Shown: one piece after another, positions 8,720-18,066 of the stretch
How the letters are laid out: each line of letters starts with the position of its first letter
How positions within the stretch are numbered: the first letter of the stretch is position 1
From: Ammoniphilus resinae
Lineage (GTDB): Bacteria > Bacillota > Bacilli > Aneurinibacillales > RAOX-1
Reading direction: 5' to 3'
Assembly (NCBI RefSeq): GCF_017873965.1
Contig: NZ_JAGGKT010000008.1
Location: 124,001-188,000, forward strand
Length of the DNA: 64,000 bases
Notes under the pieces: generated by a model
Told to the model about the DNA's origin: nothing
What the model saw: the letters and a program-made list of their open reading frames with translations, nothing else
The model's database searches: none
Made by a program: the position numbers and the translations under genes

Positions 8720-9442
8720 TTGTCCTATCTTCCATCCAAAGATAAAAAAGAAACCTACGTAAGAGAACTGTTTAACACGATCTCCAATGGGTATGATCGT
8801 ACGAATAAGATGATGAGCCTCGGCCGAGACGAAAGATGGCGGGAACTTGTAGTAAAACGTGCCCAAGTAAAACCCGGTCAGACCATTCTTGATGTTTGCT
8901 GTGGAACAGCCAAATTAACCATGAAGCTAGCCGAAGCTGTTGGACCTGGCGGAAAGGTTATCGGGCTAGATTTTTCCGAAAACATGATTGAAGTCGGGAA
9001 GGAAAATATCTCCTCTTCTCCACACCGAGATATCATTGAATTAATGCAAGGCAATGCCATGGCATTACCTTTTGAGGACCAGCAATTTGATGCTGTCACA
9101 GTGGCCTGGGGTTTGCGTAATGTCCCTGAGCTTGAGGTGGCATTAAAAGAAATGATCCGCGTATTAAAACCTGGCGGCATGTTGGTTTCCCTCGATATGT
9201 CAAAACCATCCGCCCCTGTTTTTAAGCAAGCGTACTGGTTGTATTTTGAAAAACTAGTCCCGTTGATTGGAAAATTCGGAGCCGGAAAAAGTTCGGCTTA
9301 TCGCTATTTCTGTGAATCAGCGAAAGCATTCCCTGATGCAAGAAAACTTACCCAAATTTTTGCGAGAAACGGACTGACCGAAACACGATACAAAAATGTG
9401 ATGGGCGGAACGTTAGCGATTGTGGAGGGAAAAAAAGAATAA
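8720..9442 (+). CDS. ubiE: demethylmenaquinone methyltransferase
   Basis: This 240-aa SAM-dependent methyltransferase (UbiE/MenG family) does the last step of menaquinone synthesis, methylating demethylmenaquinone at the membrane. Family signatures are visible: FNTISNGYDRTNKMMSLG near the N-terminus, the SAM-binding DVCCGTAKLT, and the NVPELEVALKEMIRVLKPGG block. The TTG start at 8720 has GGAAAGGGG 8 nt upstream. The open frame upstream to 8609 reads through a repeat and is not coding. Heptaprenyl synthase genes, often linked to it, are absent here. The gene is also called menG. Confidence 0.95.
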   Translation: MSYLPSKDKKETYVRELFNTISNGYDRTNKMMSLGRDERWRELVVKRAQVKPGQTILDVCCGTAKLTMKLAEAVGPGGKVIGLDFSENMIEVGKENISSSPHRDIIELMQGNAMALPFEDQQFDAVTVAWGLRNVPELEVALKEMIRVLKPGGMLVSLDMSKPSAPVFKQAYWLYFEKLVPLIGKFGAGKSSAYRYFCESAKAFPDARKLTQIFARNGLTETRYKNVMGGTLAIVEGKKE

Positions 9443-9444
9443 GA

Positions 9445-9486
9445 AGAAGGGCTTTTCCCCAAGTGGCGAGAAGCCCTTCTTTTTTT
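9445..9486 (+). terminator. intrinsic terminator of ubiE
   Basis: A 10-bp stem (AGAAGGGCTT with its complement) is followed by a run of T. Confidence 0.88.
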
Positions 9487-9643
9487 GGTTTTGGCGGACG
9501 TACGTCCGTTATTTGACGTCAAAGTCCCCTTTTTCCGATCGACTCCTCTGTCCTCCTCCCCCAAAATGGGCGCAAGACGATGAACAAGGGCCCTTGCCCA
9601 TGAATAAATTGAGAGGAGGAAGGAAAGGAGGAGTTGTTTGCCC

Positions 9644-9997
9644 ATGAGTTTTAGAAGGGATTCGGATAGTTCTAGTTCTTCATCTATTGAAGATAAAAGG
9701 GCGGACCTTGAAAGTTTATGCAATCGGCTCATTCAAGATTTGCAACATGCAACACATGCGCTCGTTGATTTGATGCTGTACCTTGACACACATCCAATGG
9801 ATTTTCGAGCACGGCAACAATACATGCTATGGACAAATCATTACCATATGTTAAAGCACCAATATCAGCAGGCTTGTGGTCCCCTTCAGTGGTACGGTCC
9901 AAACTGGTGGCAAAAAGCCATGGGATTCGGGTACGATCCCCTTGATGAATGTTTTGAACAAGAGCCTGTGGCCTATGTAACGAGAGATAAAAGATAA
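9644..9997 (+). CDS. cotJB: spore coat protein CotJB
   Basis: This is a CotJB family protein of 117 aa, made in the mother cell and needed for the inner coat CotJ complex. The core RLIQDLQHATHALVDLMLYL and LDTHPMDFRARQQY is typical. It has a serine-rich N-terminal extension (DSDSSSSSSIEDKR) that looks unusual. The ATG at 9644 has AGGAGG about 10 nt upstream; an in-frame TTG at 9638 is the alternative. It lies 30 nt before cotJC. The usual first gene, cotJA, is not recognisable upstream. Confidence 0.9.
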   Translation: MSFRRDSDSSSSSSIEDKRADLESLCNRLIQDLQHATHALVDLMLYLDTHPMDFRARQQYMLWTNHYHMLKHQYQQACGPLQWYGPNWWQKAMGFGYDPLDECFEQEPVAYVTRDKR

Positions 9998-10027
9998 AGA
10001 AAAGAAAAAGGAGCGAAAGCAACGAGT

Positions 10028-10609
10028 ATGTGGATCTATGAAGCAAATTTGGAATACGACGCCAAAGTGTCCTATGCAGATCCTCGTATGGCACAGCTTC
10101 TAATTGCCCAATATGGTGGGCCGAACGGAGAATTAGCTGCTGCCATGCAATATTTAAACCAACGATTTGACATGGAGAACAAACGAGCACGCCAGCTCTT
10201 GGTCGATGTAGGGACCGAAGAATTGGCGCATCTTGAAATCATTGGTGTAACCATTCGAAAACTATTGAAGGGCATTAAACCCATGCAAGCACGGGAACTA
10301 GGCATTGCCTCGCATTATGTAGAGCATGAAAATGGTTTGTTTTACGTGAATCCATCGGGGAATTCCTGGACAGCAGATTATTTAAAACATGTCGGTGATC
10401 CGGTTGCCGATATGACATCCAATATAGCTGCAGAAGAAAGAGCCCGTGCTGTCTACGAACATCTTATTTCCCTTACAGATGATCCTTTGGTTCAAGATAC
10501 ACTCCGCTTTTTACGAGAACGTGAACTAGTCCATGCCGCTAGGTTTAAAGAAGCTCTGTATATCATTAAAGAAGAAATGAATACGAGAAAGAATTTCTAT
10601 CAATATTAA
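10028..10609 (+). CDS. cotJC: spore coat protein CotJC (manganese catalase-like)
   Basis: This 193-aa protein has the manganese catalase four-helix fold and is a spore coat component. The metal ligands expected for a dinuclear centre are visible: a glutamate in GGPNGELAAAMQYL, the EELAHLE motif near residues 65-71, a glutamate in AAEERARAVYEHL, and a late ERELVHAARF. It therefore could be catalytically active against hydrogen peroxide. AAAGGAG precedes the ATG. It is the last gene of the cotJ unit and ends at a strong terminator. Confidence 0.95.
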   Translation: MWIYEANLEYDAKVSYADPRMAQLLIAQYGGPNGELAAAMQYLNQRFDMENKRARQLLVDVGTEELAHLEIIGVTIRKLLKGIKPMQARELGIASHYVEHENGLFYVNPSGNSWTADYLKHVGDPVADMTSNIAAEERARAVYEHLISLTDDPLVQDTLRFLRERELVHAARFKEALYIIKEEMNTRKNFYQY

Positions 10610-10614
10610 CGGAC

Positions 10615-10647
10615 AAGAAAAAACCGGGCACAGCCCGGTTTTTTCTT
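10615..10647. terminator. bidirectional terminator between cotJC and thrS
   Basis: A perfect 15-bp stem with CCGGGC at its top closes a 3-nt loop (ACA), with A6/T6 tracts forming the base. It serves both convergent genes. Confidence 0.92.
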
Positions 10648-10649
10648 TC

Positions 10650-12578
10650 CTATTTCTTCTCCGCATTCTCCTCAACCAACCGGGTAATAAAGTCAGCAAG
10701 ATCCATTGGTCCAAGATCGCCTTCGCCTCTTTTGCGGACTGCAATTTGTCCATTTGCCGCTTCATTTCTTCCGATGACAGCCATGTATGGAACTTTTTCC
10801 AACTGCGCCTGGCGAATTTTATATCCGATCTTTTCATTACGATTATCCAATTCCACACGAATTCCAGCCCGTTGAAGTTTTTCTACGACGTCATTGGTAT
10901 ACTCATCCAATTCATTCGAGATTGTCAAGACTTTCACCTGGTTTGGTGCTAACCAAAGCGGGAAAGCACCTTCGTACACCTCAATGAGGTAAGCGGTTAG
11001 TCTTTCCATCGTCGAAAGAATTCCACGGTGGATAACGACAGGACGATGCGGCTTATCGTCAACACCGATGTATTCTAATTGGAAACGCTCAGGCAACAAG
11101 AAATCCAATTGGACGGTAGACAATGTTTCGTCTTTTCCGATCGCTGTTTTTACCTGTACATCGAGCTTAGGACCATAGAAAGCGGCCTCCCCTTCTACTT
11201 CCTTATACGGCAAACCAAGGTTGTCCATCGCTTGTTTCAGCATGCTCTGGGCCATTTCCCACAGTTCATCGTTCTGCACATATTTTTCTTTATCTTCTGG
11301 GTCACGATAAGAAAGACGGAACCAATAATCCGTAATGTTTAAGTCTTTATAAGCTTGTTCAATCAATTGAACCGTCCGGCTGAATTCCTCTTGGATTTGA
11401 TCTGGACGGCAGAAAATATGGGCATCGTTCAAGGTCATTGCACGAACCCGTTGTAAACCGGATACCGCACCAGATGCTTCATAACGATGCATCATGCCAA
11501 GCTCGGCAATGCGAACTGGGAGATCACGATAGCTTCGTTTTTCCTGCTTATACACCATCATATGATGTGGACAGTTCATCGGACGGAGGACGAAACTTTC
11601 CCCTTCCATCTCCATTGGCGGGAACATATCTTCATGATAGTGATCCCAGTGTCCTGAGGTTTTGTATAATTCAACATTAGCCAAAACCGGAGTGTAAACA
11701 TGTGAATAACCCAGTCTTTCTTCAAGATCGACAATGTATCTCTCTAACGTGCGGCGAATTTTTGCGCCATTTGGCAGCCAAAGCGGCAAACCGGGCCCAA
11801 TCTCAGGAGTGGTGGCGAATATTTTCAGTTCTTTCCCAATTCTTCGATGGTCGCGTCGTTTTGCAGCCTCAAGACGCTCCAAGTATTCAGCCAATTGCTC
11901 TTTTTTCGGCCAAGCCGTTCCGTAAATACGGGTAAGGGAATCGTTTTTGGCATCCCCGCGCCAGTAAGCAGCTGACAGGTTCATGAGTTTAAAAACTTTG
12001 ATATACCCTGTTGAAGGAACATGCGGTCCACGACAAAGGTCGGTAAATTCACCCTGGGTATAAAAAGTAAGCGTTGTGCCTTCCGGAAGGTCCTGGATTA
12101 TTTCAACTTTGTATTTATCATCTCTTTGTTTAAAATATTCTAAGGCATCTTCTCGGCTGGTTTCTTTCCGCTCAATTTTCAAGTTTTCTTTTACGATCTT
12201 TTGCATTTCCTTCTCGATTAACGGGAATTCATCAGAGGAAAAGGTACGGCCTGTCATATCATAATAGAAGCCATCCTCGATCACGGGTCCAATAGCCAGC
12301 TTAACCTCCGGCCATAATCTTTGGATCGCCTGAGCCATTAGGTGCGCCGTAGAGTGACGTAAAACTTCGAGGCCCTCAGAGTCCTCACTGGTGAACAACT
12401 GTATTTTACAGGAATCCGTTATAGGTGTTGTAACTTCAACCAGCTTCCCATCTATACTTCCTACAACGGCCTCTTTCTTTAACTTGGAAGAAATTTGTCC
12501 AGCTAAATCGCGCAAATTAATACCGGCTTCTACTTCACGTATACTGCCGTCTTGTAATTCAACCTTTACCATTGACAT
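10650..12578 (-). CDS. thrS: threonyl-tRNA synthetase
   Basis: This 642-aa class II synthetase charges tRNA-Thr. Domains in order are an N-terminal TGS domain (about 1-62), the second editing-type domain with the [10 protein letters not shown] motif, the catalytic core with [13 protein letters not shown] carrying the zinc cysteine, and a C-terminal anticodon-binding domain (VKVLTISNE to the end). The length is normal. The ATG at 12578 follows AGAGGTGT. Only 118 nt separate it from the divergent folC-like gene, so there is no room for the T-box leader usual before thrS in many Bacillales. Confidence 0.98.
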   Translation of the reverse strand: MSMVKVELQDGSIREVEAGINLRDLAGQISSKLKKEAVVGSIDGKLVEVTTPITDSCKIQLFTSEDSEGLEVLRHSTAHLMAQAIQRLWPEVKLAIGPVIEDGFYYDMTGRTFSSDEFPLIEKEMQKIVKENLKIERKETSREDALEYFKQRDDKYKVEIIQDLPEGTTLTFYTQGEFTDLCRGPHVPSTGYIKVFKLMNLSAAYWRGDAKNDSLTRIYGTAWPKKEQLAEYLERLEAAKRRDHRRIGKELKIFATTPEIGPGLPLWLPNGAKIRRTLERYIVDLEERLGYSHVYTPVLANVELYKTSGHWDHYHEDMFPPMEMEGESFVLRPMNCPHHMMVYKQEKRSYRDLPVRIAELGMMHRYEASGAVSGLQRVRAMTLNDAHIFCRPDQIQEEFSRTVQLIEQAYKDLNITDYWFRLSYRDPEDKEKYVQNDELWEMAQSMLKQAMDNLGLPYKEVEGEAAFYGPKLDVQVKTAIGKDETLSTVQLDFLLPERFQLEYIGVDDKPHRPVVIHRGILSTMERLTAYLIEVYEGAFPLWLAPNQVKVLTISNELDEYTNDVVEKLQRAGIRVELDNRNEKIGYKIRQAQLEKVPYMAVIGRNEAANGQIAVRKRGEGDLGPMDLADFITRLVEENAEKK

Positions 12579-12655
12579 GCTTCGACACCTCTTCTAATTC
12601 TTTCATCATTTCCTCATCATACCGAAAAAATGAGAGAAAAGCTACCCGCGTTTGA

Positions 12656-12664
12656 TGCTATAAT
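12656..12664 (+). promoter_or_regulatory. extended -10 promoter of the folC-like gene
   Basis: TGCTATAAT is a consensus extended -10 element 32 nt before the ATG. No convincing -35 is seen. Confidence 0.5.
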
Positions 12665-12696
12665 TTTGTTAAACAAATGACTAAAGGGAATGAATC

Positions 12697-13995
12697 ATGA
12701 TGAATCCAATCGAATTTCTAAACAAAATAGCCAATAGACCCGTTCAGCAAAAAAAAGATACAAGCCATGAACAGGTGAAAAAGTACTTAAAAGAATTAGA
12801 TCTATTAGACCTTCCCGTTCCCCTCGTCGTTATCACGGGCACCTGTGGAAAAGGATCAACGAGCCAATTCCTATCCTCAATACTGGAGAACTCCGGTTAT
12901 CGCGTCGGCTTGATCCAGAGCCCACATCTTCACAGCTTCAGCGAACGAATTCAGATCAATCGAAAGAGCCTTTCTGAAAATCAAATCCTGTTGAAGATGA
13001 ATGAGCTTTTGCCCCACTTTTTAGCATCATCGGAGCTTCCAAAATACAACCATGTTTTTCTTATCACCGGGCTTGTCCTTTTTCTAGAGGAGAAAGTCGA
13101 TATCATTTTGGTTGAGTCCGGAATCGGAGGATATGCAGACCCCTGCTCCATCCTACCCTCCTCCCTGTCCATTATAACAAATGTACATAAGGATCATGAA
13201 TTCTTGCTGGGAGAAACCATTGAAGAGATTGCTTATGACAAATCAGGGGTGATCCGCACAGGCAAACCAATCATTACCGGATCAAAAGACCCGCAGGCAC
13301 TACAAATTATAAAGCAGGAAGCAGTTCAAAAACAGGCACCCCTTTTCACCATGGAAGAAGAATTTAGCCTACGGCAAGAGCATGGTTCAATGCGTTATGT
13401 CGAGGATCAAATTAAGCTTCCTTTCCGTCTGCAGGTGAATGGAGATTTTCAATATGAAAATGCCGCTCTTGCCATTAAGGCCGCACTCCTGCTTAAAGAT
13501 CTGGGCTTAACGATCCCCTCCCAGAGCATTATTAATGGTTTGCAGTGTGCCGAACTTCCTGGAAGATTTCAAATCGTTTCACGGCAACCCTTCATTGTTA
13601 TTGACGGCGCTCATAATGAGGAGGAGATTAGACGTTACTGTGAGACGGTTAAAGAACTGGGTTGTTCTTACCACTACTTTATATTAAGCTTTTCAAGTAA
13701 CAAAAAATTACCAAAGATCCTCCACTACTTTGTGCCTTTTAACGGGATCTGTCTGCTGGCCCCCCATTCGAACCAGCAAAGACTGCAGTCCCCTGCACAG
13801 CTTCAGGAAACGGTTGAACTTGCTATAAGTATGGGGATTACTGCTCTTTCTTTTTCCAATTTATCTTCTGCCTATGCATTTGCACAGGAAAAAGCGTCCC
13901 CCGAGGAAGGAATCTTTTTTACCGGTTCAATGTTTTTACTGGCAGAAGCCACGGAACTTGTTCGTGATAGAATAAATCCACTTGTGGAAAGCTAA
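12697..13995 (+). CDS. folylpolyglutamate synthase/dihydrofolate synthase family
   Basis: This 432-aa Mur-ligase family protein resembles FolC, which adds glutamate to folates and joins dihydropteroate to glutamate. The P-loop reads GTCGKGS, where FolC normally has GTNGKGS. QSPHLHSFSERIQIN, the GGYADPCSILPSS segment and the C-terminal DGAHN motif are present. The Asn-to-Cys change in the P-loop and a divergent central part (usually GGRLDATN) suggest a FolC paralog, so I give no gene symbol. It is divergent from thrS and precedes zwf by 28 nt, possibly in one transcript. Confidence 0.8.
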   Translation: MMNPIEFLNKIANRPVQQKKDTSHEQVKKYLKELDLLDLPVPLVVITGTCGKGSTSQFLSSILENSGYRVGLIQSPHLHSFSERIQINRKSLSENQILLKMNELLPHFLASSELPKYNHVFLITGLVLFLEEKVDIILVESGIGGYADPCSILPSSLSIITNVHKDHEFLLGETIEEIAYDKSGVIRTGKPIITGSKDPQALQIIKQEAVQKQAPLFTMEEEFSLRQEHGSMRYVEDQIKLPFRLQVNGDFQYENAALAIKAALLLKDLGLTIPSQSIINGLQCAELPGRFQIVSRQPFIVIDGAHNEEEIRRYCETVKELGCSYHYFILSFSSNKKLPKILHYFVPFNGICLLAPHSNQQRLQSPAQLQETVELAISMGITALSFSNLSSAYAFAQEKASPEEGIFFTGSMFLLAEATELVRDRINPLVES

Positions 13996-14023
13996 ATGTT
14001 AGTATCGGTTAATGGAGGGACTT

Positions 14024-15562
14024 ATGAATACGCAATCTTTAAATGCAACCGAATCATCAACGATTATTTTATTTGGGGCTACCGGAGACCTGGCAAGGCG
14101 CAAATTATTCCCTGCTCTTTTTCGACTTTTTAAGCGAGGGATTTTAGGGGAAAAATTTGCTGTTCTTGGCGTGGCTAGAAAAGATCTATCCACCTCCGCC
14201 TTTCAACAATTGGTTCTCGATTCCTTAAAGGAATTTGGCCACCTTTCAGGGTCCGAGCAAACGGAGTGGGACAAATTTGCGGGACACCTCGATTACGCTA
14301 GTGCCGATTTAACCCAAGGTTCAACCTATCAAAATATTAAAGAACGAGCAGAGCAAATGGAAAGTAAGTTCGGCCTTCAAGGAAATCGCATCTTTTATTT
14401 ATCGATTGCCCCTGGGTTGTTTGGTCCAGTCACGATACACATTAAGGATGGCGAGCTGCGAAGCGCTAAAGGCTGGAACCGCCTTGTCATCGAAAAGCCA
14501 TTTGGCCGTGATTTTCACTCTGCCCAAGAATTAAATGACACGATTTCACAAGTGTTTCGCGAGGAAGAGATTTACCGGATCGACCATTATTTAGGAAAAG
14601 AAATGGTGCAAAATATTGAAGTCATTCGATTTGCCAATGCCTTCTTTGAACCTTTGTGGAATAATCGTTATATTTCCAATGTGCAAATTACCTCTAGTGA
14701 AACTGTTGGGGTGGAGGAACGGGCGGGCTATTATGAAAAATCGGGTGCCCTTCGCGATATGGTGCAGAATCATATGCTGCAAATGGTAATGATGATGGCG
14801 ATGGAACCGCCCAGCCGTTTGGAAACAGAAGCTATTCGCGATGAAAAAGTGAAGGTGTTGCGTTCCCTGAGAAGGTATAAACAGGAAGAAGTAGCGGCCC
14901 ATGTTGTAAGGGGTCAGTACGTGGCTGGCTCAATCAAAGGTGAGCAAGTAGTTGGCTACCGGGAAGAACCATCAGTCAGCCCGGCATCCATGACTGAGAC
15001 ATTTGTGTCAGCCAAGCTGTTTATTGATAATTTCCGGTGGGCAGGAGTTCCCTTTTATATTCGTACCGGAAAAAGAATGCCGGTCAAGGCAACAGAAATT
15101 CTTGTACAGTTTAAAAGTTTGCCTAACATTCTTTACTTTAATAAACATGGAAACCTAGAACCCAATTTACTAAGTATTCGAATTTATCCCCAGGAGGGAA
15201 TTTGCTTCCAACTTAACGCCAAAAAACCCGGAACAGACGGCATTTTAGCTCCAATCGCGATGGATTTTTGCCAGAACTGTGAGGCAGGCTTCAATTCCCC
15301 GGAAGCCTATGAACGGTTGATTCAAGATTGCCTTGAAGGCGATTCCACTTTCTTTACCCGGTGGGATGAAGTATCACTGGCTTGGAAGTTTGTAGACCCC
15401 ATTTCAAAAGCATGGGCAGATGAAATTTCCGAATTACAGCCATATCCTGCTGGAACCTGGGGACCACAGCAGTCCAACCTAATGCTGCAACAGGATGATA
15501 CCAAGTGGTGGCCAGTTCATGGAACGAAAGAAGAAGAAGCGAATAAAGTGATGGTTTATTAA
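14024..15562 (+). CDS. zwf: glucose-6-phosphate 1-dehydrogenase
   Basis: This 512-aa enzyme oxidises glucose 6-phosphate to 6-phosphogluconolactone with NADP, the entry to the oxidative pentose phosphate pathway. The NADP-binding GATGDLARRKL is near the N-terminus, the active-site signature RIDHYLGKE near residue 190, and IRTGKRMP near 350. The start is the ATG at 14024, because GGAGGG lies 4 nt before it and overlaps the earlier ATG at 14012. gnd and pgl are not adjacent. Confidence 0.97.
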   Translation: MNTQSLNATESSTIILFGATGDLARRKLFPALFRLFKRGILGEKFAVLGVARKDLSTSAFQQLVLDSLKEFGHLSGSEQTEWDKFAGHLDYASADLTQGSTYQNIKERAEQMESKFGLQGNRIFYLSIAPGLFGPVTIHIKDGELRSAKGWNRLVIEKPFGRDFHSAQELNDTISQVFREEEIYRIDHYLGKEMVQNIEVIRFANAFFEPLWNNRYISNVQITSSETVGVEERAGYYEKSGALRDMVQNHMLQMVMMMAMEPPSRLETEAIRDEKVKVLRSLRRYKQEEVAAHVVRGQYVAGSIKGEQVVGYREEPSVSPASMTETFVSAKLFIDNFRWAGVPFYIRTGKRMPVKATEILVQFKSLPNILYFNKHGNLEPNLLSIRIYPQEGICFQLNAKKPGTDGILAPIAMDFCQNCEAGFNSPEAYERLIQDCLEGDSTFFTRWDEVSLAWKFVDPISKAWADEISELQPYPAGTWGPQQSNLMLQQDDTKWWPVHGTKEEEANKVMVY

Positions 15563-15709
15563 CCTTATAGCCATAGAAGGGGTGGTCATATGGAACCATC
15601 CCTCTCTATAAAATAATATATATACCCCACCTAGAATTTTCCAACACGAATGGTTTTAAGAAAGATAGATTTGCTAGATAATTAAAAGAGTGGGTGGGGA
15701 GGATATATT

Positions 15710-16207
15710 ATGGATACGAATGTAGTAATTCGCCTAACAAAAACGGCTCTCGTTTTATTTTTCGGATTCTATGCTTTATTGGTTGCATTTGGAAATCTAA
15801 CAGATTTTAATTCCAATCTCATGTTTATACAACACGTTCTCAGTATGGACACGACCTTTGAAGGTAACTCACTGATGTATCGTGCCATCACCTCCCCCAC
15901 GTTACAGTTCACCGCCTATTATTTGATTATCCTGACTGAATGGTTTATAGCATTTGCCTGCTTATATGGATCCTATCGAATGGCACGTCATCTGAAATCA
16001 TCCAATACGACTTTCCATCAAGAAAAAAAATGGGGAATTATTGGTCTTCTCGTCGGAATCTCACTATGGTTTTTCGGTTTTCAAGTGATCGGCGGCGAGT
16101 GGTTTGCCATGTGGCAGAGTCAAATTTGGAATGGGCTAGATTCAGCCTTTCGTTTAACGACTTATATTGGTATCGCTCTGCTCGCTTTAATGTTAAAAGA
16201 AGGTTGA
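15710..16207 (+). CDS. DUF2165 family small membrane protein
   Basis: This 165-aa protein has four predicted membrane helices and the family pattern of a conserved FNSNLMFIQHVLSMDTTF loop after the first helix. The function of DUF2165 proteins is unknown to me. GGGGAGGATATATT precedes the ATG at 15710. It stands alone, and its 3' end runs into a stem-loop array shared with rlmL. Confidence 0.85.
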   Translation: MDTNVVIRLTKTALVLFFGFYALLVAFGNLTDFNSNLMFIQHVLSMDTTFEGNSLMYRAITSPTLQFTAYYLIILTEWFIAFACLYGSYRMARHLKSSNTTFHQEKKWGIIGLLVGISLWFFGFQVIGGEWFAMWQSQIWNGLDSAFRLTTYIGIALLALMLKEG

Positions 16208-16213
16208 TAGGAA

Positions 16214-16391
16214 GGACTTCATCGGGGTATTATGAAGATCAATTCGACCCTTGAAATCCCGATGATTGAACTTCATCAGGGGTATGAAGTTCAATTCGTT
16301 CTTTGGAATCCCAGTGATTGATCTTCATCGGGGGTATGAAGTTCAATCCGTTCCTTGGAATCCAGGTGATTGAACTTCATCGGGTTATGAG
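16214..16391. repeat. tandem stem-loop array, 3 units plus a partial
   Basis: Units of 52-53 bp start at about 16214, 16268 and 16320, with a partial unit at 16372. Each unit contains an inverted repeat built on GAACTTCAT and ATGAAGTTC, so the transcript would form consecutive hairpins. The array fills the gap between convergent DUF2165 and rlmL. The partial unit carries CATCGGGTTATGAG, the complement of the core found in the arrays near 18.5 and 35.0 kb. Confidence 0.85.
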
Positions 16392-16396
16392 CCCCC

Positions 16397-17548
16397 CTAT
16401 TTCTCCCTACGAGGTGGTCGCGGACCAAAAAACTGATAATAATCGACTTTTAAATTCCCATTATAGAGTTTGCGCTTTTTGCTGGCCTGCTTGCCAAACA
16501 ATTCCTCAAAATTTTCGTTTGACGTGATCACATAAAAGGACCAGGTATCCAAAGTAGCAAAGACCTTCCCCATATCCCGATAAAGCCTTTCTACCTCTTT
16601 TTGCTCTCCTAACCGCTCACCATAGGGCGGATTGCATATAATCTTCCCATATTTCTTTTTCGTCCGAAGTTCAGCAACAGGTAATCGTTGAAAATGAATA
16701 TTATCGTGAACCATCGCATCTTCGGCGTTTTCCCGGGCGAGCTTTAGAGCTTCTTCATCGATGTCGGTCCCGATAATATCCAGTGGTTGGTCGTAACGGG
16801 CCAGATCATGGGTCTCTTTTCTCGCTTCTCGCCATAATTCCTTGGGAATGCTCGGCCACCCCTCTGAAGCAAACTCTCGATTCATCCCAGGTGCGATGTT
16901 TTGGCCGATCAACGCTGCTTCAATTGGAATCGTTCCTGATCCGCAAAAAGGATCAATAAGGGTCGTATCCGGATTCCAACGGGAAAGACGGATTAATGCG
17001 GCAGCCATGGTTTCCTTCAATGGAGCCCCGCCAATCAAGGTCCGGTAACCTCTTTTATGTAAAGCTACGCCACTTGTATCGATGGTAAGGGTTGCGATGT
17101 CCTTTAATATGCTGACCTCAATACGAAACAAAGGACCGTTTTCCTCAAACCATTCTTTTTTATATTTCCCCTTCATATGCTCCACGATCGCCTTTTTTAC
17201 AATCGCTTGACAATCGGAAATACTAAATAATGTGGACTTCACCGATTTCCCTTCAACCGGAAACTCTGCATCTACAGGCAGCCATGTTGACCAAGGTAAA
17301 GCCTTTGTTTTTTCAAAAAGTTCATCAAAGGTTTTTGCTTCAAATTCACCTATTTTAAGACGAACACGGTCTGCTGTTCTTAACCACAAATTGGATCTTG
17401 GAATAGCCATGAGATCTGCCTGGTAAGTGACTTTTCCATTTTCAACCGTGAGATTGTGATACCCTAATTCTTTCACTTCTTCTGCAACAACTGATTCTAA
17501 ACCAAAGGTAGCGGTGGCGATCAGTTCAACCTGATTTCCATTAGACAT
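16397..17548 (-). CDS. rlmL: 23S rRNA guanine-N2 methyltransferase, RlmL/YpsC type
   Basis: This 383-aa class I methyltransferase has an N-terminal THUMP RNA-binding domain (about 45-155) and a C-terminal Rossmann domain. The SAM site DPFCGSGTIPIEAALIG and the target-base motif NPPYGERLG are visible. It resembles B. subtilis YpsC, equivalent to the N-terminal part of E. coli RlmL, which methylates 23S rRNA. It lacks the second methyltransferase domain of the E. coli protein, as is usual in Firmicutes. The exact target base is inferred from the family. Confidence 0.92.
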   Translation of the reverse strand: MSNGNQVELIATATFGLESVVAEEVKELGYHNLTVENGKVTYQADLMAIPRSNLWLRTADRVRLKIGEFEAKTFDELFEKTKALPWSTWLPVDAEFPVEGKSVKSTLFSISDCQAIVKKAIVEHMKGKYKKEWFEENGPLFRIEVSILKDIATLTIDTSGVALHKRGYRTLIGGAPLKETMAAALIRLSRWNPDTTLIDPFCGSGTIPIEAALIGQNIAPGMNREFASEGWPSIPKELWREARKETHDLARYDQPLDIIGTDIDEEALKLARENAEDAMVHDNIHFQRLPVAELRTKKKYGKIICNPPYGERLGEQKEVERLYRDMGKVFATLDTWSFYVITSNENFEELFGKQASKKRKLYNGNLKVDYYQFFGPRPPRREK

Positions 17549-17642
17549 GTTTTAATTTCTCTCTCCTCGTTGTTTATCATCTGCTTTTCAATTCCTGCCA
17601 AACATTATACTATTTGCATCTTTCGATGCCAAACCCAATCCA

Positions 17643-17813
17643 TCACCTTGCGAACCAATCCTTTATCCATCCAACAAGCACCCCTCCAAAATAAATACCA
17701 ACGATACCCATTACCCCAGATAACACGGGCGGAGCCGGAATCGGCAGCTTGATCAACTTAAAAATCACTCCTACAATAATTCCAGCCAATAAAGATAACA
17801 GTACTTCCTTCAT
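17643..17813 (-). CDS. XapX domain small membrane protein
   Basis: This 56-aa protein has two hydrophobic helices and the XapX (DUF1427) pattern, LAGIIVGVIFKLIKLPIPAPPVLSGVMGIVGIY split across them. The function is unknown. The start at 17813 gives the usual family length; AGGATG lies about 14 nt upstream, which is farther than normal, and an in-frame GTG at 17825 is an alternative. It lies upstream of rlmL on the same strand, 94 nt away. Confidence 0.8.
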   Translation of the reverse strand: MKEVLLSLLAGIIVGVIFKLIKLPIPAPPVLSGVMGIVGIYFGGVLVGWIKDWFAR

Positions 17814-18066
17814 TCTTTTTGACACATCCTTTGCAAAAGAACCTCTATATCTAGTTTTTCCCGACGCGCGAAAAAATAGCAACAAATTCTTATTTGCTGA
17901 TCCTCTTCCGAAAAGCGGCAATTACTAGTTTAGAAGTATTCTAATTCTAAATTCCACTTTGATCCAAGCAAAATGATTTTTAAATTAATAGAATGCATTA
18001 AGAAAAGCTTCGATAAGGATGCAAATTCAATACTTTCGCTATGCGGGAAAGAAAGGAGTGTGGCAC

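Noticed and set aside
9304-9732. 142-aa minus-strand open frame
   Set aside because: It is antisense to ubiE, its terminator and cotJB, with no SD or recognisable domain.
10526-10858. 110-aa minus-strand open frame
   Set aside because: It overlaps the ends of cotJC and thrS and the terminator between them; it is a frame shadow.
16214-16391. CRISPR-like regular repeat array
   Set aside because: Units are contiguous with no unique spacers, and each unit is itself an inverted repeat; no cas genes are present.
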